Part shown: piece by piece, positions 7,660 to 16,682 of the stretch
How positions within the stretch are numbered: position 1 is the stretch's first letter
Layout: every line of letters starts with the position of its first letter
Assembly (NCBI GenBank): GCA_003550565.1
Contig: PUKQ01000011.1
Span: 1 to 41,171 of the forward strand
Length of the DNA: 41,171 nucleotides
Source: Syntrophomonadaceae bacterium
GTDB lineage: Bacteria; Bacillota; Dethiobacteria; DTU022; PWGO01
Direction: 5' to 3'
Translations under genes and position numbers: made by a program
The notes under the pieces: generated by a model
What the model saw: only the letters and a program-made list of their open reading frames with translations
What the model was told of the DNA's origin: nothing
Database searches by the model: none

Positions 7660-9552
7660 ATGATTAAAATAAATAATTCCTGCTTTTGCGATGAATACGG
7701 GCGTCGTTTAACTTTAAGAGGGGTCAATTTAAGCGGAAGTTCCAAAGTTCCGACTAACCCTAATATAGGGACTTACTTGCGGGAAGGGTTTTTTGATCAT
7801 AGAAATGTTTCTTTTGTAGGAAGGCCCTTTCCCCTGGAGGAGGCAGACGAACATTTTTCCCGGTTAAAATCCTGGGGACTTGATTTTTTGCGGTTTCTTG
7901 TGACCTGGGAAGCCATAGAGCACAGTGGTCCGGGAATATATGATGAAGAATACCTTGATTATATTTACCAGGTAGTAAAAAAGGCGGCAGAGTATGAAAT
8001 TAATATGTTTATTGATCCTCATCAAGATGTGTGGAGCCGTTTTTCCGGTGGTGACGGGGCACCGGGGTGGACTTTTGAACCAGCCGGTATGGATATAACC
8101 CAATTTGCGGAGACGGGAGCGGCAATTGTCCATAATACGCACGGAGATCCTTTTCCCAGGATGATTTGGGGAACCAACTACACAAAATTGGCCGCAGCGA
8201 CTATGTTTACTCTTTTTTTTGGAGGCAATGACTTTGCACCTAAAACTCGGGTAGACAAAGAACCTATCCAGGAATATTTGCAAAGACATTACATTGATGC
8301 CGTAAAGCAAGTAGCTTATCGCTTGCGAGATTTACCTAACGTGGTAGGGTATGACATACTTAATGAATTGTCCAGCGGGTTTATCGGGTGGCCTGATCTC
8401 AGTAAACTTAAGGCGTTCAATCGTAAGGGAATGATGCCAACGCCTTTCCAGGGAATGGTTCTGGGCGAAAGTTATTCCCAAGAAGTGGAAGAATGGGACA
8501 TTGGTTTCACAGGGGTTAGAAAAAAAGGGAGCAGGTTGTGTGATCCTCAGGGAAAAAGAGCCTGGTTGGATGGGCATGATTGCATTTGGAAAGAACACGG
8601 AGTATGGGACGTAGATGCTTCCGGAAATCCATGCCTGCTTAAACCTCAATATTTTAAAGAAATTAACGGCCGAGCAGTGGATTTTAACCAGGACTATTTG
8701 AAACCTTTTATTAACAGATTTACTCGGGAAATTCGAGAAATAGTGCCGGATGCTTTTATTTTTGTAGAGCATGAAGTGATGGACAAGCCTCCGCAGCTTA
8801 CGCCCGAAGAGAGTAACAATATGGTCTACGCTCAACATTGGTATGATATAGTTACCTTAATGATGAAAAAATATTTACACTGGGTGGCTGTTGATGTAGA
8901 TAAGAAAATGCCTGTTTTCGGGCCCCGGCAGATTGTCAGATCTTTTGCCCGGCAATTAGGTAATATTTATAAGCGTGGACAGAAAGCTTTAAATGTCGCA
9001 CCTACTTTAATTGGGGAAATTGGTATTGCTTATGACTTGGATGGAAAAAAAGCATATCAAACGGGTAATTTTTCTGCCCAGGTTAAGGCTATGAATCGAA
9101 GCCTACAAGCAGTAGAAATTAACAATTTGCATTCTACTATTTGGAATTATACACCGGATAATACCAATGAGCGAGGAGACCATTGGAATGATGAAGACCT
9201 TTCTATTTTTAGCCGGGATCAACAAGATGATCCTGCTGATATAAATTCAGGAGGGCGGGCCTTGAAGGCAGTTATCAGGCCGTATGCACGAAAAATTGCC
9301 GGAGATCCCATATATACTCATTTTGAACCTTATCAGCGTCTTTTTATATTTATCTTTCAGCATGATTCTCAAGTTCATAAGCCCACGGAAATTTTCCTTC
9401 CTTCGTATCATTATGGCAACGGTTGTAAAGTGGAAGTTTCTGATGGGACATATGAGATAAATCATGAAAAGCAATCTTTAATATATCATCATAATACAAA
9501 AAAGAAGATGCATCGTATAAAAATTGAAGCCAAACGAACGGCTGGCAAATAA
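7660..9552 (+). CDS. GH5 glycosidase, glycosylceramidase/steryl-glucosidase-like
   Basis: A 630-aa (beta/alpha)8 glycosidase of family 5. The acid/base pair is seen in DILNELSSG (N235-E236) and the nucleophile in LIGEIGIAYD (E453). HQDVWSRFSGGDGAPGWT, VHNT and NYTKLAAATMFTLFF recall subfamily GH5_12, best known from fungal enzymes that remove glucose from glucosylceramide or steryl glucosides. A C-terminal beta-rich domain occupies about 540-630. I see no signal peptide, so the enzyme is probably cytoplasmic. The start at ATG 7660 follows AGGAGGGG. The true substrate is unknown, and glycolipid hydrolysis is inferred from similarity only. Housekeeping genes deoC and pyrE flank it. Confidence 0.85.
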   Translation: MIKINNSCFCDEYGRRLTLRGVNLSGSSKVPTNPNIGTYLREGFFDHRNVSFVGRPFPLEEADEHFSRLKSWGLDFLRFLVTWEAIEHSGPGIYDEEYLDYIYQVVKKAAEYEINMFIDPHQDVWSRFSGGDGAPGWTFEPAGMDITQFAETGAAIVHNTHGDPFPRMIWGTNYTKLAAATMFTLFFGGNDFAPKTRVDKEPIQEYLQRHYIDAVKQVAYRLRDLPNVVGYDILNELSSGFIGWPDLSKLKAFNRKGMMPTPFQGMVLGESYSQEVEEWDIGFTGVRKKGSRLCDPQGKRAWLDGHDCIWKEHGVWDVDASGNPCLLKPQYFKEINGRAVDFNQDYLKPFINRFTREIREIVPDAFIFVEHEVMDKPPQLTPEESNNMVYAQHWYDIVTLMMKKYLHWVAVDVDKKMPVFGPRQIVRSFARQLGNIYKRGQKALNVAPTLIGEIGIAYDLDGKKAYQTGNFSAQVKAMNRSLQAVEINNLHSTIWNYTPDNTNERGDHWNDEDLSIFSRDQQDDPADINSGGRALKAVIRPYARKIAGDPIYTHFEPYQRLFIFIFQHDSQVHKPTEIFLPSYHYGNGCKVEVSDGTYEINHEKQSLIYHHNTKKKMHRIKIEAKRTAGK

Positions 9553-9645
9553 AAAGAACTTTGCCTGTTTGGGAAAATAAAAGCATTGTCCAAAAGAAAA
9601 TTATATTACCATTTTTATGACTTATAAAAGGAGGGAATACTAAAA

Positions 9646-10233
9646 ATGCCTAATTCAGGAGATAAACGCTATTCAATGCCCGAATTCGACTTGCAAAGGT
9701 TACATAGTTTTATGGCGGAGCATGCTTTTAAAGTGGGCAAGTTTCAGCTAAGTTCCGGTAAGACAAGTAAATATTATTTTAATAGTAAAATGGTTGTACT
9801 TTCTGCTGAAGGAGCTTATCTAGTCGCCAGGGCTATGTTGGAAAAAATAAAAACCGATGATGTGGATGCCGTTGGTGGTGCAGCTTTAGGAGCAGTTCCC
9901 CTGGCTGGTGCTTTGGCCTCTTTGTGTTTTTTAGAAGGGCTAGATCATATTTCTTTTTTTGTTGATCGTAAAGAAGCTAAGAAGCATGGAGACAAACGAA
10001 GGGTGGAAGGTCCTGACCTTAAGCCAGGTTCACGCATAATAGTGGTGGAAGATGTGGTAACTACTGGCAGTTCTGCTTTGAGCACAGCTTCGTATATGCG
10101 AGAGCAGGGCCATGAGATTATTAAGGTTATTGCTATTTTAGACAGGAAAGAAGGGGCGGCAGAAGCTTTCAAGGAAGAAAATTTTGTATTTGATCCCATA
10201 TTTACCATTGATGATTTTGACCTGCGAAAGTAA
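9646..10233 (+). CDS. pyrE: Orotate phosphoribosyltransferase
   Basis: PyrE joins orotate to PRPP to make orotidine 5'-monophosphate in pyrimidine synthesis. The 195-aa protein has the PRPP-binding motif IIVVEDVVTTGSS, the catalytic-loop region DRKEAKKHGD, and the N-terminal FKVGKFQLSSGKTS that contacts orotate. ATG 9646 follows AAGGAGGG at about 10 bases. Other pyr genes are absent. No PyrR attenuator is evident in the 93-base upstream gap. Confidence 0.95.
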   Translation: MPNSGDKRYSMPEFDLQRLHSFMAEHAFKVGKFQLSSGKTSKYYFNSKMVVLSAEGAYLVARAMLEKIKTDDVDAVGGAALGAVPLAGALASLCFLEGLDHISFFVDRKEAKKHGDKRRVEGPDLKPGSRIIVVEDVVTTGSSALSTASYMREQGHEIIKVIAILDRKEGAAEAFKEENFVFDPIFTIDDFDLRK

Positions 10234-10346
10234 TTAAGTATTAACTAAGTATGTTGATAAAACTAAAATTGATAAAAGAACCTCTTAAAAACTAATGGGG
10301 AATTAGTTATATCTTATTTCTCAGCTGTAGGAAAGGATGGAGTTTA

Positions 10347-10799
10347 ATTTTTAAAGAAGAAGAATATATGCGCATGGCCTTAGAAGAAGCGGAAAAAGCT
10401 TTTTCCATGGGAGAAGTACCCATAGGGGCAGTTTTAGTACGGAATGGAGGTCCTATAGCCCGTGCACATAATCGGCGGGAAACCTGGGGAGATGCAACCG
10501 CCCATGCAGAAATTCTTGCTTTAAAAGAAGGCTGCCGGCAAGTGGGAGGGTGGAGGCTGACAGACTCTTCTTTATATGTTACACTTGAGCCGTGCCCTAT
10601 GTGTGCGGGAGCATTACTGCAGGCAAGAGTAGAGCGTCTGGTATATGGAGCAGACGACCCAAAAGCAGGTGCTGTGCGCAGCCTTTATACATTATTGGAA
10701 GATGAGCGCTTGAACCATTGTGTGGATGTAAAGGCTGGTTTGTTGAAAGATGAATGCAGCCAAATATTGCAACGGTTTTTTAATATGCGCCGGAGATAA
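10347..10799 (+). CDS. tadA: tRNA-specific adenosine deaminase TadA
   Basis: TadA converts A34 of tRNA-Arg(ACG) to inosine. Zinc and catalytic motifs HAEILAL and PCPMCAGAL are intact. The track start ATG 10368 leaves a clipped N-terminus with only a weak AAGAAGA in front. The frame is open upstream to TAA 10293 without any ATG, GTG or TTG. Translation from ATT 10347 gives MFKEEEYMRMAL, which matches in length the N-terminus I remember for Bacillus TadA (MTQDELYMKEAI). The purine run AAAGGATGGAG lies 4-9 bases before it. I therefore prefer an ATT start, with ATG 10368 as the alternative (confidence in the start about 0.6). The substrate tRNA-Arg(ACG) lies at 2885. Confidence 0.93.
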   Translation: MFKEEEYMRMALEEAEKAFSMGEVPIGAVLVRNGGPIARAHNRRETWGDATAHAEILALKEGCRQVGGWRLTDSSLYVTLEPCPMCAGALLQARVERLVYGADDPKAGAVRSLYTLLEDERLNHCVDVKAGLLKDECSQILQRFFNMRRR

Positions 10800-10804
10800 A
10801 ACGT

Positions 10805-10893
10805 GGAGAGATGGCCGAGTGGACGAAGGCGCTCGACTCGAAATCGAGTGACGGTAATCCCGTCCGTGGGTTCGAATCCCACTCTCTCCGCCA
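10805..10893 (+). tRNA. tRNA-Ser(CGA)
   Basis: The acceptor stem GGAGAGA/TCTCTCC, the variable arm ACGGTAATCCCGT, the T-arm and an encoded CCA are present. The anticodon loop CTCGAAA gives CGA, which reads UCG. It begins 5 bases after the tadA stop codon, so it is probably transcribed with tadA. Confidence 0.97.
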
Positions 10894-11055
10894 CTCAAGC
10901 CCCTAATCATATAATTATACCTAATGATAATAAATTTTTCTTAATTTACCTGTTCTAAAATAAGTTCCAGTAAAGAATTGAAAGCTTCATAATTTTTATT
11001 TTCCGCATCTGCAGTGCGAAATATTTGAGAACTGCCTCCTTTCGCTTAAATTAAA
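10894..11055. other. Intergenic region after tRNA-Ser(CGA)
   Basis: About 160 AT-rich bases with no gene or strong terminator that I can support. It separates the plus-strand tadA-tRNA unit from the minus-strand amidase remnant. Confidence 0.5.
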
Positions 11056-11262
11056 TTAATCCGTTATTTTTTGCCATGGCCGGGCTTCTTCAAGCTCATA
11101 TGCAAGTTGCAAAAGGAGGGCTTCGGTTACTTGTGCCGACTGAAGCTGGATTCCGATGGGAACTCCTTGAGAGTCTGTTCCGAGTGGCAAAGAAATGGCA
11201 GGACTTCCGGAAGCGTTGTTGAGGGGTGTGAAAGAAACATAATGTATTAAGCGCCAGCTAAA
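11056..11262 (-). pseudogene. Amidase remnant (C-terminal piece)
   Basis: The minus strand reads through about 68 codons: FTPLNNASGSPAISLPLG, then GVPIGIQLQS, then LLLQLAYELEEARPW, then a stop. This is the typical C-terminus of amidase-signature (GatA-like) enzymes. An in-frame TGA stops the frame upstream at 11263-11265. The catalytic Ser-Ser-Lys part is absent, and no continuation is visible in the 110 bases between the remnant and the penicillin acylase gene. It is too short and lacks a start, so it is missing from the ORF track. It is the decayed end of a lost gene. Confidence 0.85.
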
Positions 11263-11373
11263 TCAAATTTTGCATTGACAATTGTTAGGAAAAAGGGAAG
11301 AGTTATTCCGGACTTAAGCAAACAAGTTTGCTGGTGGGGCGGTTAATATCCTGGCAAAACCTTTTTCTCTTTC

Positions 11374-13782
11374 CTATGGTGTTAACGAGAGGACACGTTC
11401 CTTTTCTTTTATTTCCGCTTCATCGAAAATCATGGGTACATATTCAAAATCCAGCCACTTTTCCAGCATATCGTCATAATGAGAGCTTCGAAAGTGACCG
11501 GAGTTACCGATGGCCAGTATTTCATATGCTTCATGGTCGGACATATCTATCACATAGCGCCAGGGAGCCGCAGAACGAACTTCGAATGGCAGTTCCAGTT
11601 TCCGATCATAGCCCAGTGAAGAAGGCGTGTTGTTACTTCCCCCGGTGGGGAAGGGTCCGCGATCATAATTTGACGGGCTGAATTCTGTGCCGATATAGTG
11701 ATTGAAGGTAAGCTGGTGGATTTCCCCCCAGTGCCACTCATTGATATTGTCTCCGTAATAGTCTTTCAGCTTGGCTATTGTCTCACGGAAACTGTTTTCC
11801 ACCAGGCGGTCACGATCGTCAAACCATTTTGATTCCTCGTTGATAATCATAGAATCGAGAATGTTGTGGGAATAGTTTACCATCCTGTTAAACAGTTCGT
11901 TGGAAACTTGCTCCTCAAACATGTTCTTTGCCAGCTTGGTATAAAGGACGTGAAACACAGAGGGAGCCACGGCATCCACTTCTTCTTCCGGTTCTTCGCC
12001 CCACTCTGCCATAATATGCAAAACTTCCTGTTCCTGTTCATCCAAATCTGCCCGGTTCAGTATTTCCGTAAATACCGGCACCATCTCTTCAGCATGGCTG
12101 TTGTATATACACGACTGCCCCGCCTTCATATCCTCCAGAGTAAGGTCATCTCTTCCTTCAAGATGGCGCATAATGGACATGGCCCGTGAGGGGTGGGCCC
12201 ACTCGTAACTCAGGAAATGAGGATACTCATCCCCCACTACTTTATTGTTGGCGGTAACAATAATACCTTCGGGAGGGTTGTAAAGGTAGGGAATTTCATC
12301 CCAAGGAACAAAACCCGTCCACTCATATTCATCGGTCCAGCCGGGCACCGGGAGCAATCCGTTGCCCGCCTGCCTGTGGGCTTCGCTGCGAATTGGGAAT
12401 AATCCGTTACCCAGATAACCTATATTTCCCTCCACGTCGGCGTAAACAAAGTTCTGCGCCGGCGCCATGAAGTTCTGCAACGATTCCCGAAACTCTTCAA
12501 AGTTGGTAGCCCGCATCATCCCCAGCATTGCTTCTGCCTCCTGGGTTGCATCCAAACCAGTCCAACGTAGACTCAGCGGATATTCACCGGGTTGCAGTTC
12601 CACCACATCGGTAATAACCGGGCCGTGCCGGGTTTCCCGCACCTGCAGCTTCTCATCCTCCTCTCCTCTGACCTTGATTACTTCTTCAATTATCTCCGCT
12701 TCAACCCATTCTTCGTTATACAGGTAGAGGCTGTCATCATCTTCCTTAAACTTCATCTGGTAAAGATCCATCACATCGGGACCCAGGTTAGTTTCACCCC
12801 AGGCAATATGGTCGTTATACCCGGCAATCACTCCGGGAATACCGGGAAACATCACGCCGGTAATGTTCTCGCCGGGAAGGGAAAGATGGTTCATATACCA
12901 GATGGGCGGTAAATCAAGCGTAAGGTGCATGTCACTGGCCAGGATTGCTCCTCCGGAAGCAGTGTGTTCACCGCTTACCACCCAGTTGTTGGAACCTATG
13001 CCGTTTCTTCCGGTAACACTGCCGGCATTGCTTCCCATGTCTATCAGGGTAGTAGCAGCACTGCTGCTAATTCCTTCCGGAACTTCTTTAATAATTGTCT
13101 TACCGTCATCGGGATATGTAGGAAATAACTCCTGCGCTTTCGCCTCTCCCACTTCTTCAATCAGCGACGCCAGGAAAAGTTCAGTTCCCATATTGCCTCC
13201 CAGTTCCCATGCCATCAATTTGGAAATAGCCAGGGAATCCACCGGCTTCCAGGGTTCTGGTTCATAACCCAACAACAAAAATTCCGGGGGAAGATTGTCA
13301 ATATTTTCCTCAATATAATCATTAACCCCTTCTGTATAAGCGTCAAGAAGAGATCTTGTATCAGGGCTCATGGCCTCCAGAGCAAGCTCCGCCGCCCGGT
13401 AAAAGCCTACTGTTCGGTTAAAACGATCGTCTTCCACAAAATCCGGCCCGGCAATTTCAGAAAGGCGGCCGGCGATTAAGCGTCTGGTGAAATCCATTTG
13501 CAACAGACGCTCCATGGCTTGCACGTAGCCCTGGGCATAAGTCATATCCCGCTCGCTTTCAGCAAAAATATGAGGCACTCCATACTCACCAAAGTAAATA
13601 TTCACCGGTTCTTCAACCCCGGCCTCAATTGTGTCACTATATATTGGTAATCCACTTTCTTTGTTAAAATACCACCTCAGCCAATCCAGTGCTGCCGGCT
13701 GCGCAGAAAAAACACTGTGTAAAACAACCACGAGAGAGAGCACCAGAATAACACAGATTAAAACTATAGCTACTTTTTTCAT
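11374..13782 (-). CDS. Penicillin acylase family amidohydrolase
   Basis: An 802-aa N-terminal-nucleophile hydrolase. After an N-terminal membrane segment or signal (about 5-26) comes the alpha chain, a spacer, and the self-cleavage site Gly263-Ser264 in GIGSNNWVVSG. Ser264 would become the nucleophile of the beta chain. YGVPHIFAES and YAQGYVQAMERLLQMD are family-typical. Relatives hydrolyse amide bonds of penicillins, acyl-homoserine lactones or other acyl amides; the substrate here cannot be told. The start ATG follows GAGGAG by about 8 bases. The length is normal and the frame unbroken. It acts outside the membrane by inference. It neighbours an amidase remnant and an unknown anchored protein on the same strand. 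Confidence 0.93.
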   Translation of the reverse strand: MKKVAIVLICVILVLSLVVVLHSVFSAQPAALDWLRWYFNKESGLPIYSDTIEAGVEEPVNIYFGEYGVPHIFAESERDMTYAQGYVQAMERLLQMDFTRRLIAGRLSEIAGPDFVEDDRFNRTVGFYRAAELALEAMSPDTRSLLDAYTEGVNDYIEENIDNLPPEFLLLGYEPEPWKPVDSLAISKLMAWELGGNMGTELFLASLIEEVGEAKAQELFPTYPDDGKTIIKEVPEGISSSAATTLIDMGSNAGSVTGRNGIGSNNWVVSGEHTASGGAILASDMHLTLDLPPIWYMNHLSLPGENITGVMFPGIPGVIAGYNDHIAWGETNLGPDVMDLYQMKFKEDDDSLYLYNEEWVEAEIIEEVIKVRGEEDEKLQVRETRHGPVITDVVELQPGEYPLSLRWTGLDATQEAEAMLGMMRATNFEEFRESLQNFMAPAQNFVYADVEGNIGYLGNGLFPIRSEAHRQAGNGLLPVPGWTDEYEWTGFVPWDEIPYLYNPPEGIIVTANNKVVGDEYPHFLSYEWAHPSRAMSIMRHLEGRDDLTLEDMKAGQSCIYNSHAEEMVPVFTEILNRADLDEQEQEVLHIMAEWGEEPEEEVDAVAPSVFHVLYTKLAKNMFEEQVSNELFNRMVNYSHNILDSMIINEESKWFDDRDRLVENSFRETIAKLKDYYGDNINEWHWGEIHQLTFNHYIGTEFSPSNYDRGPFPTGGSNNTPSSLGYDRKLELPFEVRSAAPWRYVIDMSDHEAYEILAIGNSGHFRSSHYDDMLEKWLDFEYVPMIFDEAEIKEKERVLSLTP

Positions 13783-13918
13783 GTTTTAATCTCCTCTTCA
13801 GTATGTGCCTTATTATTTCTATATAAACATTTATTTTCCTTTTTGGTGTTTATGATTTCAAAGTGGTTCCGGGGCACTAATCAAGATTGAGTGGAATTTA
13901 GGCATCTAAGCATTAGGA

Positions 13919-14686
13919 TCATTTGCGTTTTTCAGACATACGGCTGAGCAAGTCCCGCTTTTTTGACCTCTTGGCACTCTCGTAATGTTGCTCGATTTCT
14001 TCAGTAATGGCAGTGGAAAAATCGTGGCTTTCAAGCTCCTGTCGGAATTCGGTTAAAAGACCGTGAAATTTCTTATCAACGCTTTCTTCGAGCATCCTTC
14101 CCGCTTGGATATACTTGTTTGCCAGTTTGAACCTGTCCAGGGTCCCCTCTTTCTTCTGCTGTCTGTATTCTTTAATGGCTTCGTTGAATAAAATCTCCAG
14201 TCTATCCTTGGCTTGTGCTTCCAGGGACCCAAATTTCGGCTTGTATTCTGCTAAAATGTCAACCCTGGCTACAGTGGAATCATCGGGAGGCTTCGTTTCG
14301 TCCGGTTTTTCTTCTGGATCTTCCGTAGGTGGTTTTTCGTGTTTACTATCCGGTTTTTCCTCCGAATTCTCCGCAGATGAGTTTTCGCCTTTGTTGTCCG
14401 GGCTGTCCTGGTGGTCTTCCTCAGGCGTTTTTTTCGGTGAGCTGTCCGAGTTGCCCCAGTCGGCATCCATATCAAGGGTAAGTGGACGATCCGGATCAAG
14501 GGTGAAGGGCTTATCCAGGTCAAAGTGATAGAAAAAATCTTCGCCAAATTGCTCTAAAAGTTGGATTTCAATCTGGCGGTCTTCAGCAAAAAGTGCATTG
14601 TAGAACCACAACCCTGTCCCGGCCAGGATGAGAGCGAAAATAATTAAAATAATCGGCAGTACATTATTGGGTAATTTTTTAGACAT
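13919..14686 (-). CDS. Unknown membrane-anchored protein with acidic linker
   Basis: I do not recognise this 255-aa protein. It has a short basic N-terminus, one membrane helix (about 8-30), then a low-complexity linker rich in E, D, K, S and P (about 75-140). A helical, charged C-terminal domain of about 110 residues follows (KDRLEILFNEAIKEYRQQK onward). The track starts at GTG 14695. ATG 14686 lies 5 bases after AGGGTGG and is the better start. The linker resembles wall-spanning spacers of Gram-positive surface proteins, so the C-terminal domain probably lies outside. It sits between the penicillin acylase and LCP-CWB2 genes on the same strand, with 136- and 92-base gaps. Confidence 0.7.
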   Translation of the reverse strand: MSKKLPNNVLPIILIIFALILAGTGLWFYNALFAEDRQIEIQLLEQFGEDFFYHFDLDKPFTLDPDRPLTLDMDADWGNSDSSPKKTPEEDHQDSPDNKGENSSAENSEEKPDSKHEKPPTEDPEEKPDETKPPDDSTVARVDILAEYKPKFGSLEAQAKDRLEILFNEAIKEYRQQKKEGTLDRFKLANKYIQAGRMLEESVDKKFHGLLTEFRQELESHDFSTAITEEIEQHYESAKRSKKRDLLSRMSEKRK

Positions 14687-14778
14687 TTTAACCACCCTTT
14701 TAAGGTAGACCTCAAGGACTTGATTGATAAAAATTAGCCTGCTTCTTTTATTTAATTCGTATGCGTCGGAAGGAACCC

Positions 14779-16569
14779 TTAATCTTTCTCTAAGACAGTG
14801 TCGGAAACAGCAGCGGGTCCTCCCAGGATATAAAGCAGGGTTTCACTGTCTGCGATGCTGTGGTAGTATTCATCTACAACTTCCGGTAATTGATCTTTTT
14901 GCGCATAGAGAACTGGGGCTTTTAGAATCGCCCCAAGGTAGCCGCCGGACAGGGCGTCAACCAGGGTCAGGCCGTTGCCTAATAGCACATATTGGGGATC
15001 TGGATCACTGAAAAATCTCTGGGCAACGTTTACGCTGGTGTCAAATCGATTTGCTCCCCGGAGCCTCTCCACTTTGCCGTCAATCAACTGTTCCAAGTCA
15101 GTCTCTACGTCTTCGCTGACCACCGTGCTACCGCCAATTATAATCAATTCATCGATGCCCAATTCGTTAATAGCTTCCTTTGTTACTTCCGGAATGCTGT
15201 CTTCTGCAACCAGCAAAATCGGGTAACTGCGCCCGGACGCAACCGGCCCTGCTACTAGTGAATCAGCCATGGCCGTACCGCTGACGATAAAAGCCGTAGT
15301 GGGGAAATTGTTTCCTAGCCTATCTGCTGTTGATTGCGCCATTTTGGCGGCCGTACTGTAGCGATCATCTCCCGAAATCCTTCTGACCGTGAGGCCCATA
15401 TCCTCCAAATCTTTTTTTACCTTATTAGAGATAGCCGATGTTCCACCCAGGAGCTTTACTTTTGTCACTTCCAGAACTAAAAGGGCTTCAGCGGTGGCTT
15501 CGGATAAAACATCGGATCCGGTTAGCAGAAGTGGCGCTTCCAGAGCGCCGGCCAGCGCGCTGCTGCCAAGCCCGTCGACGAAAACGTCGCCTCGAGCCAG
15601 CAGCGCCGTATCTGCTCCTTCGGGATAAGCATACGACGCAATATGCGCCGACGTTTCGAAGCGGCTTTCTCCGGCAAGGCGGATCCATGGTAATTTTAAG
15701 CCCAGATCAGCAAGAATTCTGGTGGTCTCACTCTGATCCAGGTAGTAGTAACCCGGCATGGGGTCTATTTCATATTCGCCGGGCAAAACAAACGCAGGGA
15801 TTTTTTCAGGGTCCTGATCGTACAAGATATTGCCCACTTCAGCTACATCCCAATCACTCATGCTGGTAAACAAGCTTGTCCCCAACATCTCGTAATAAAT
15901 ATCATATAATTCTTCTTCAGGCAGAGTTTTTAGCTGATGCATAAGAGCATTGAGCATGCGCTGGTTTCGACGCACGCGGTCGCCATCAGAGTGGTCTGAA
16001 CCTTCTTCGGGAACTCGGGGCAAGCGATGCGTAACGTAAGTATGGGCCTGGTCACCGTCCAGCCGATTTAAACCGTAAGGCAGGTCGGTAACTTCGGCTA
16101 GCCCCTCACATACATATATTTCTACTCCCCCGATAAGTTCCACAAATTCGGAGAAGCCTTCCTCTTTGAGGGTAATATAATGGTGCAGGGGAATACCTAA
16201 CAGCTCTTCTACTGTTTTCTTTGTAAATAGACCTGCTTCGTTATAATCATAATCGTTGTTTGTTAAACCATAATGATGGGCAAAAGCCAAATGATATTCA
16301 TCGGGTTCGGATGACCAGGTTTGAAAATCAACGTAGGTGCTTCTCGAAACAGAAATAACCGAACTTTCATAGGTGGTATTATCGAAAGAAAAGATCATCA
16401 CGGTATCGGCCATCGCCCTACCTTCATCCACCCCCAAAAGCAGGATATTTGTGTGCGAATCGCTGTCGGACGAGGCAGCAGTATGCTCGTGACTGTTGGA
16501 GCCGACTATCAGGAAAAGAGCTGCCAAAAGAAAGAGCAGCAGCACCGAAAGCGAGTTTTTTAGACCCAT
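14779..16569 (-). CDS. LCP-family protein fused to three CWB2 repeats
   Basis: A 596-aa protein. After an N-terminal membrane helix (about 6-24) comes a LytR-CpsA-Psr domain (about 40-270) with the expected marks: NILLLGVD, DTVMIFSFD, ISVSRST, GGVEIYV, LDGDQAHTYVTHR and GDRVRRNQRM. LCP enzymes transfer polymers from lipid carriers to peptidoglycan. Residues about 305-596 hold three cell-wall-binding type 2 repeats, each starting like RFETSAHIA and ending in an LGG.AA/S-V-S motif. CWB2 modules bind secondary wall polymers. The track start is 28 codons too early: ATG 16569 follows AAGGGAGA by 8 bases. The fusion is unusual. The next gene upstream, at 17829, is also CWB2-only, separated by a terminator. 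Confidence 0.9.
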   Translation of the reverse strand: MGLKNSLSVLLLFLLAALFLIVGSNSHEHTAASSDSDSHTNILLLGVDEGRAMADTVMIFSFDNTTYESSVISVSRSTYVDFQTWSSEPDEYHLAFAHHYGLTNNDYDYNEAGLFTKKTVEELLGIPLHHYITLKEEGFSEFVELIGGVEIYVCEGLAEVTDLPYGLNRLDGDQAHTYVTHRLPRVPEEGSDHSDGDRVRRNQRMLNALMHQLKTLPEEELYDIYYEMLGTSLFTSMSDWDVAEVGNILYDQDPEKIPAFVLPGEYEIDPMPGYYYLDQSETTRILADLGLKLPWIRLAGESRFETSAHIASYAYPEGADTALLARGDVFVDGLGSSALAGALEAPLLLTGSDVLSEATAEALLVLEVTKVKLLGGTSAISNKVKKDLEDMGLTVRRISGDDRYSTAAKMAQSTADRLGNNFPTTAFIVSGTAMADSLVAGPVASGRSYPILLVAEDSIPEVTKEAINELGIDELIIIGGSTVVSEDVETDLEQLIDGKVERLRGANRFDTSVNVAQRFFSDPDPQYVLLGNGLTLVDALSGGYLGAILKAPVLYAQKDQLPEVVDEYYHSIADSETLLYILGGPAAVSDTVLEKD

Positions 16570-16682
16570 TATTATTTCTCCCTTCTTGCTTCTAAGTGAT
16601 TTTTCAATCTTATTATATCCTCCCAAACCCTCACCCTCTGATATTCTCAGCATTCGATTTGGGAAAATATGTTTTTCTTGTG

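Noticed and set aside
9553-9645. PyrR-type attenuator or other riboswitch before pyrE
   Set aside because: The gap is short and shows no anti-terminator/terminator pair or conserved PyrR-binding loop.
10685-10910. Two minus-strand ORFs (69 and 72 aa) with ESGIRTHGRDYRH-like text
   Set aside because: They translate the reverse of tRNA-Ser(CGA), a common false gene.
11328-11681. 117-aa plus-strand ORF
   Set aside because: Most of it is antisense to the end of the penicillin-acylase-type gene, whose frame is well supported.
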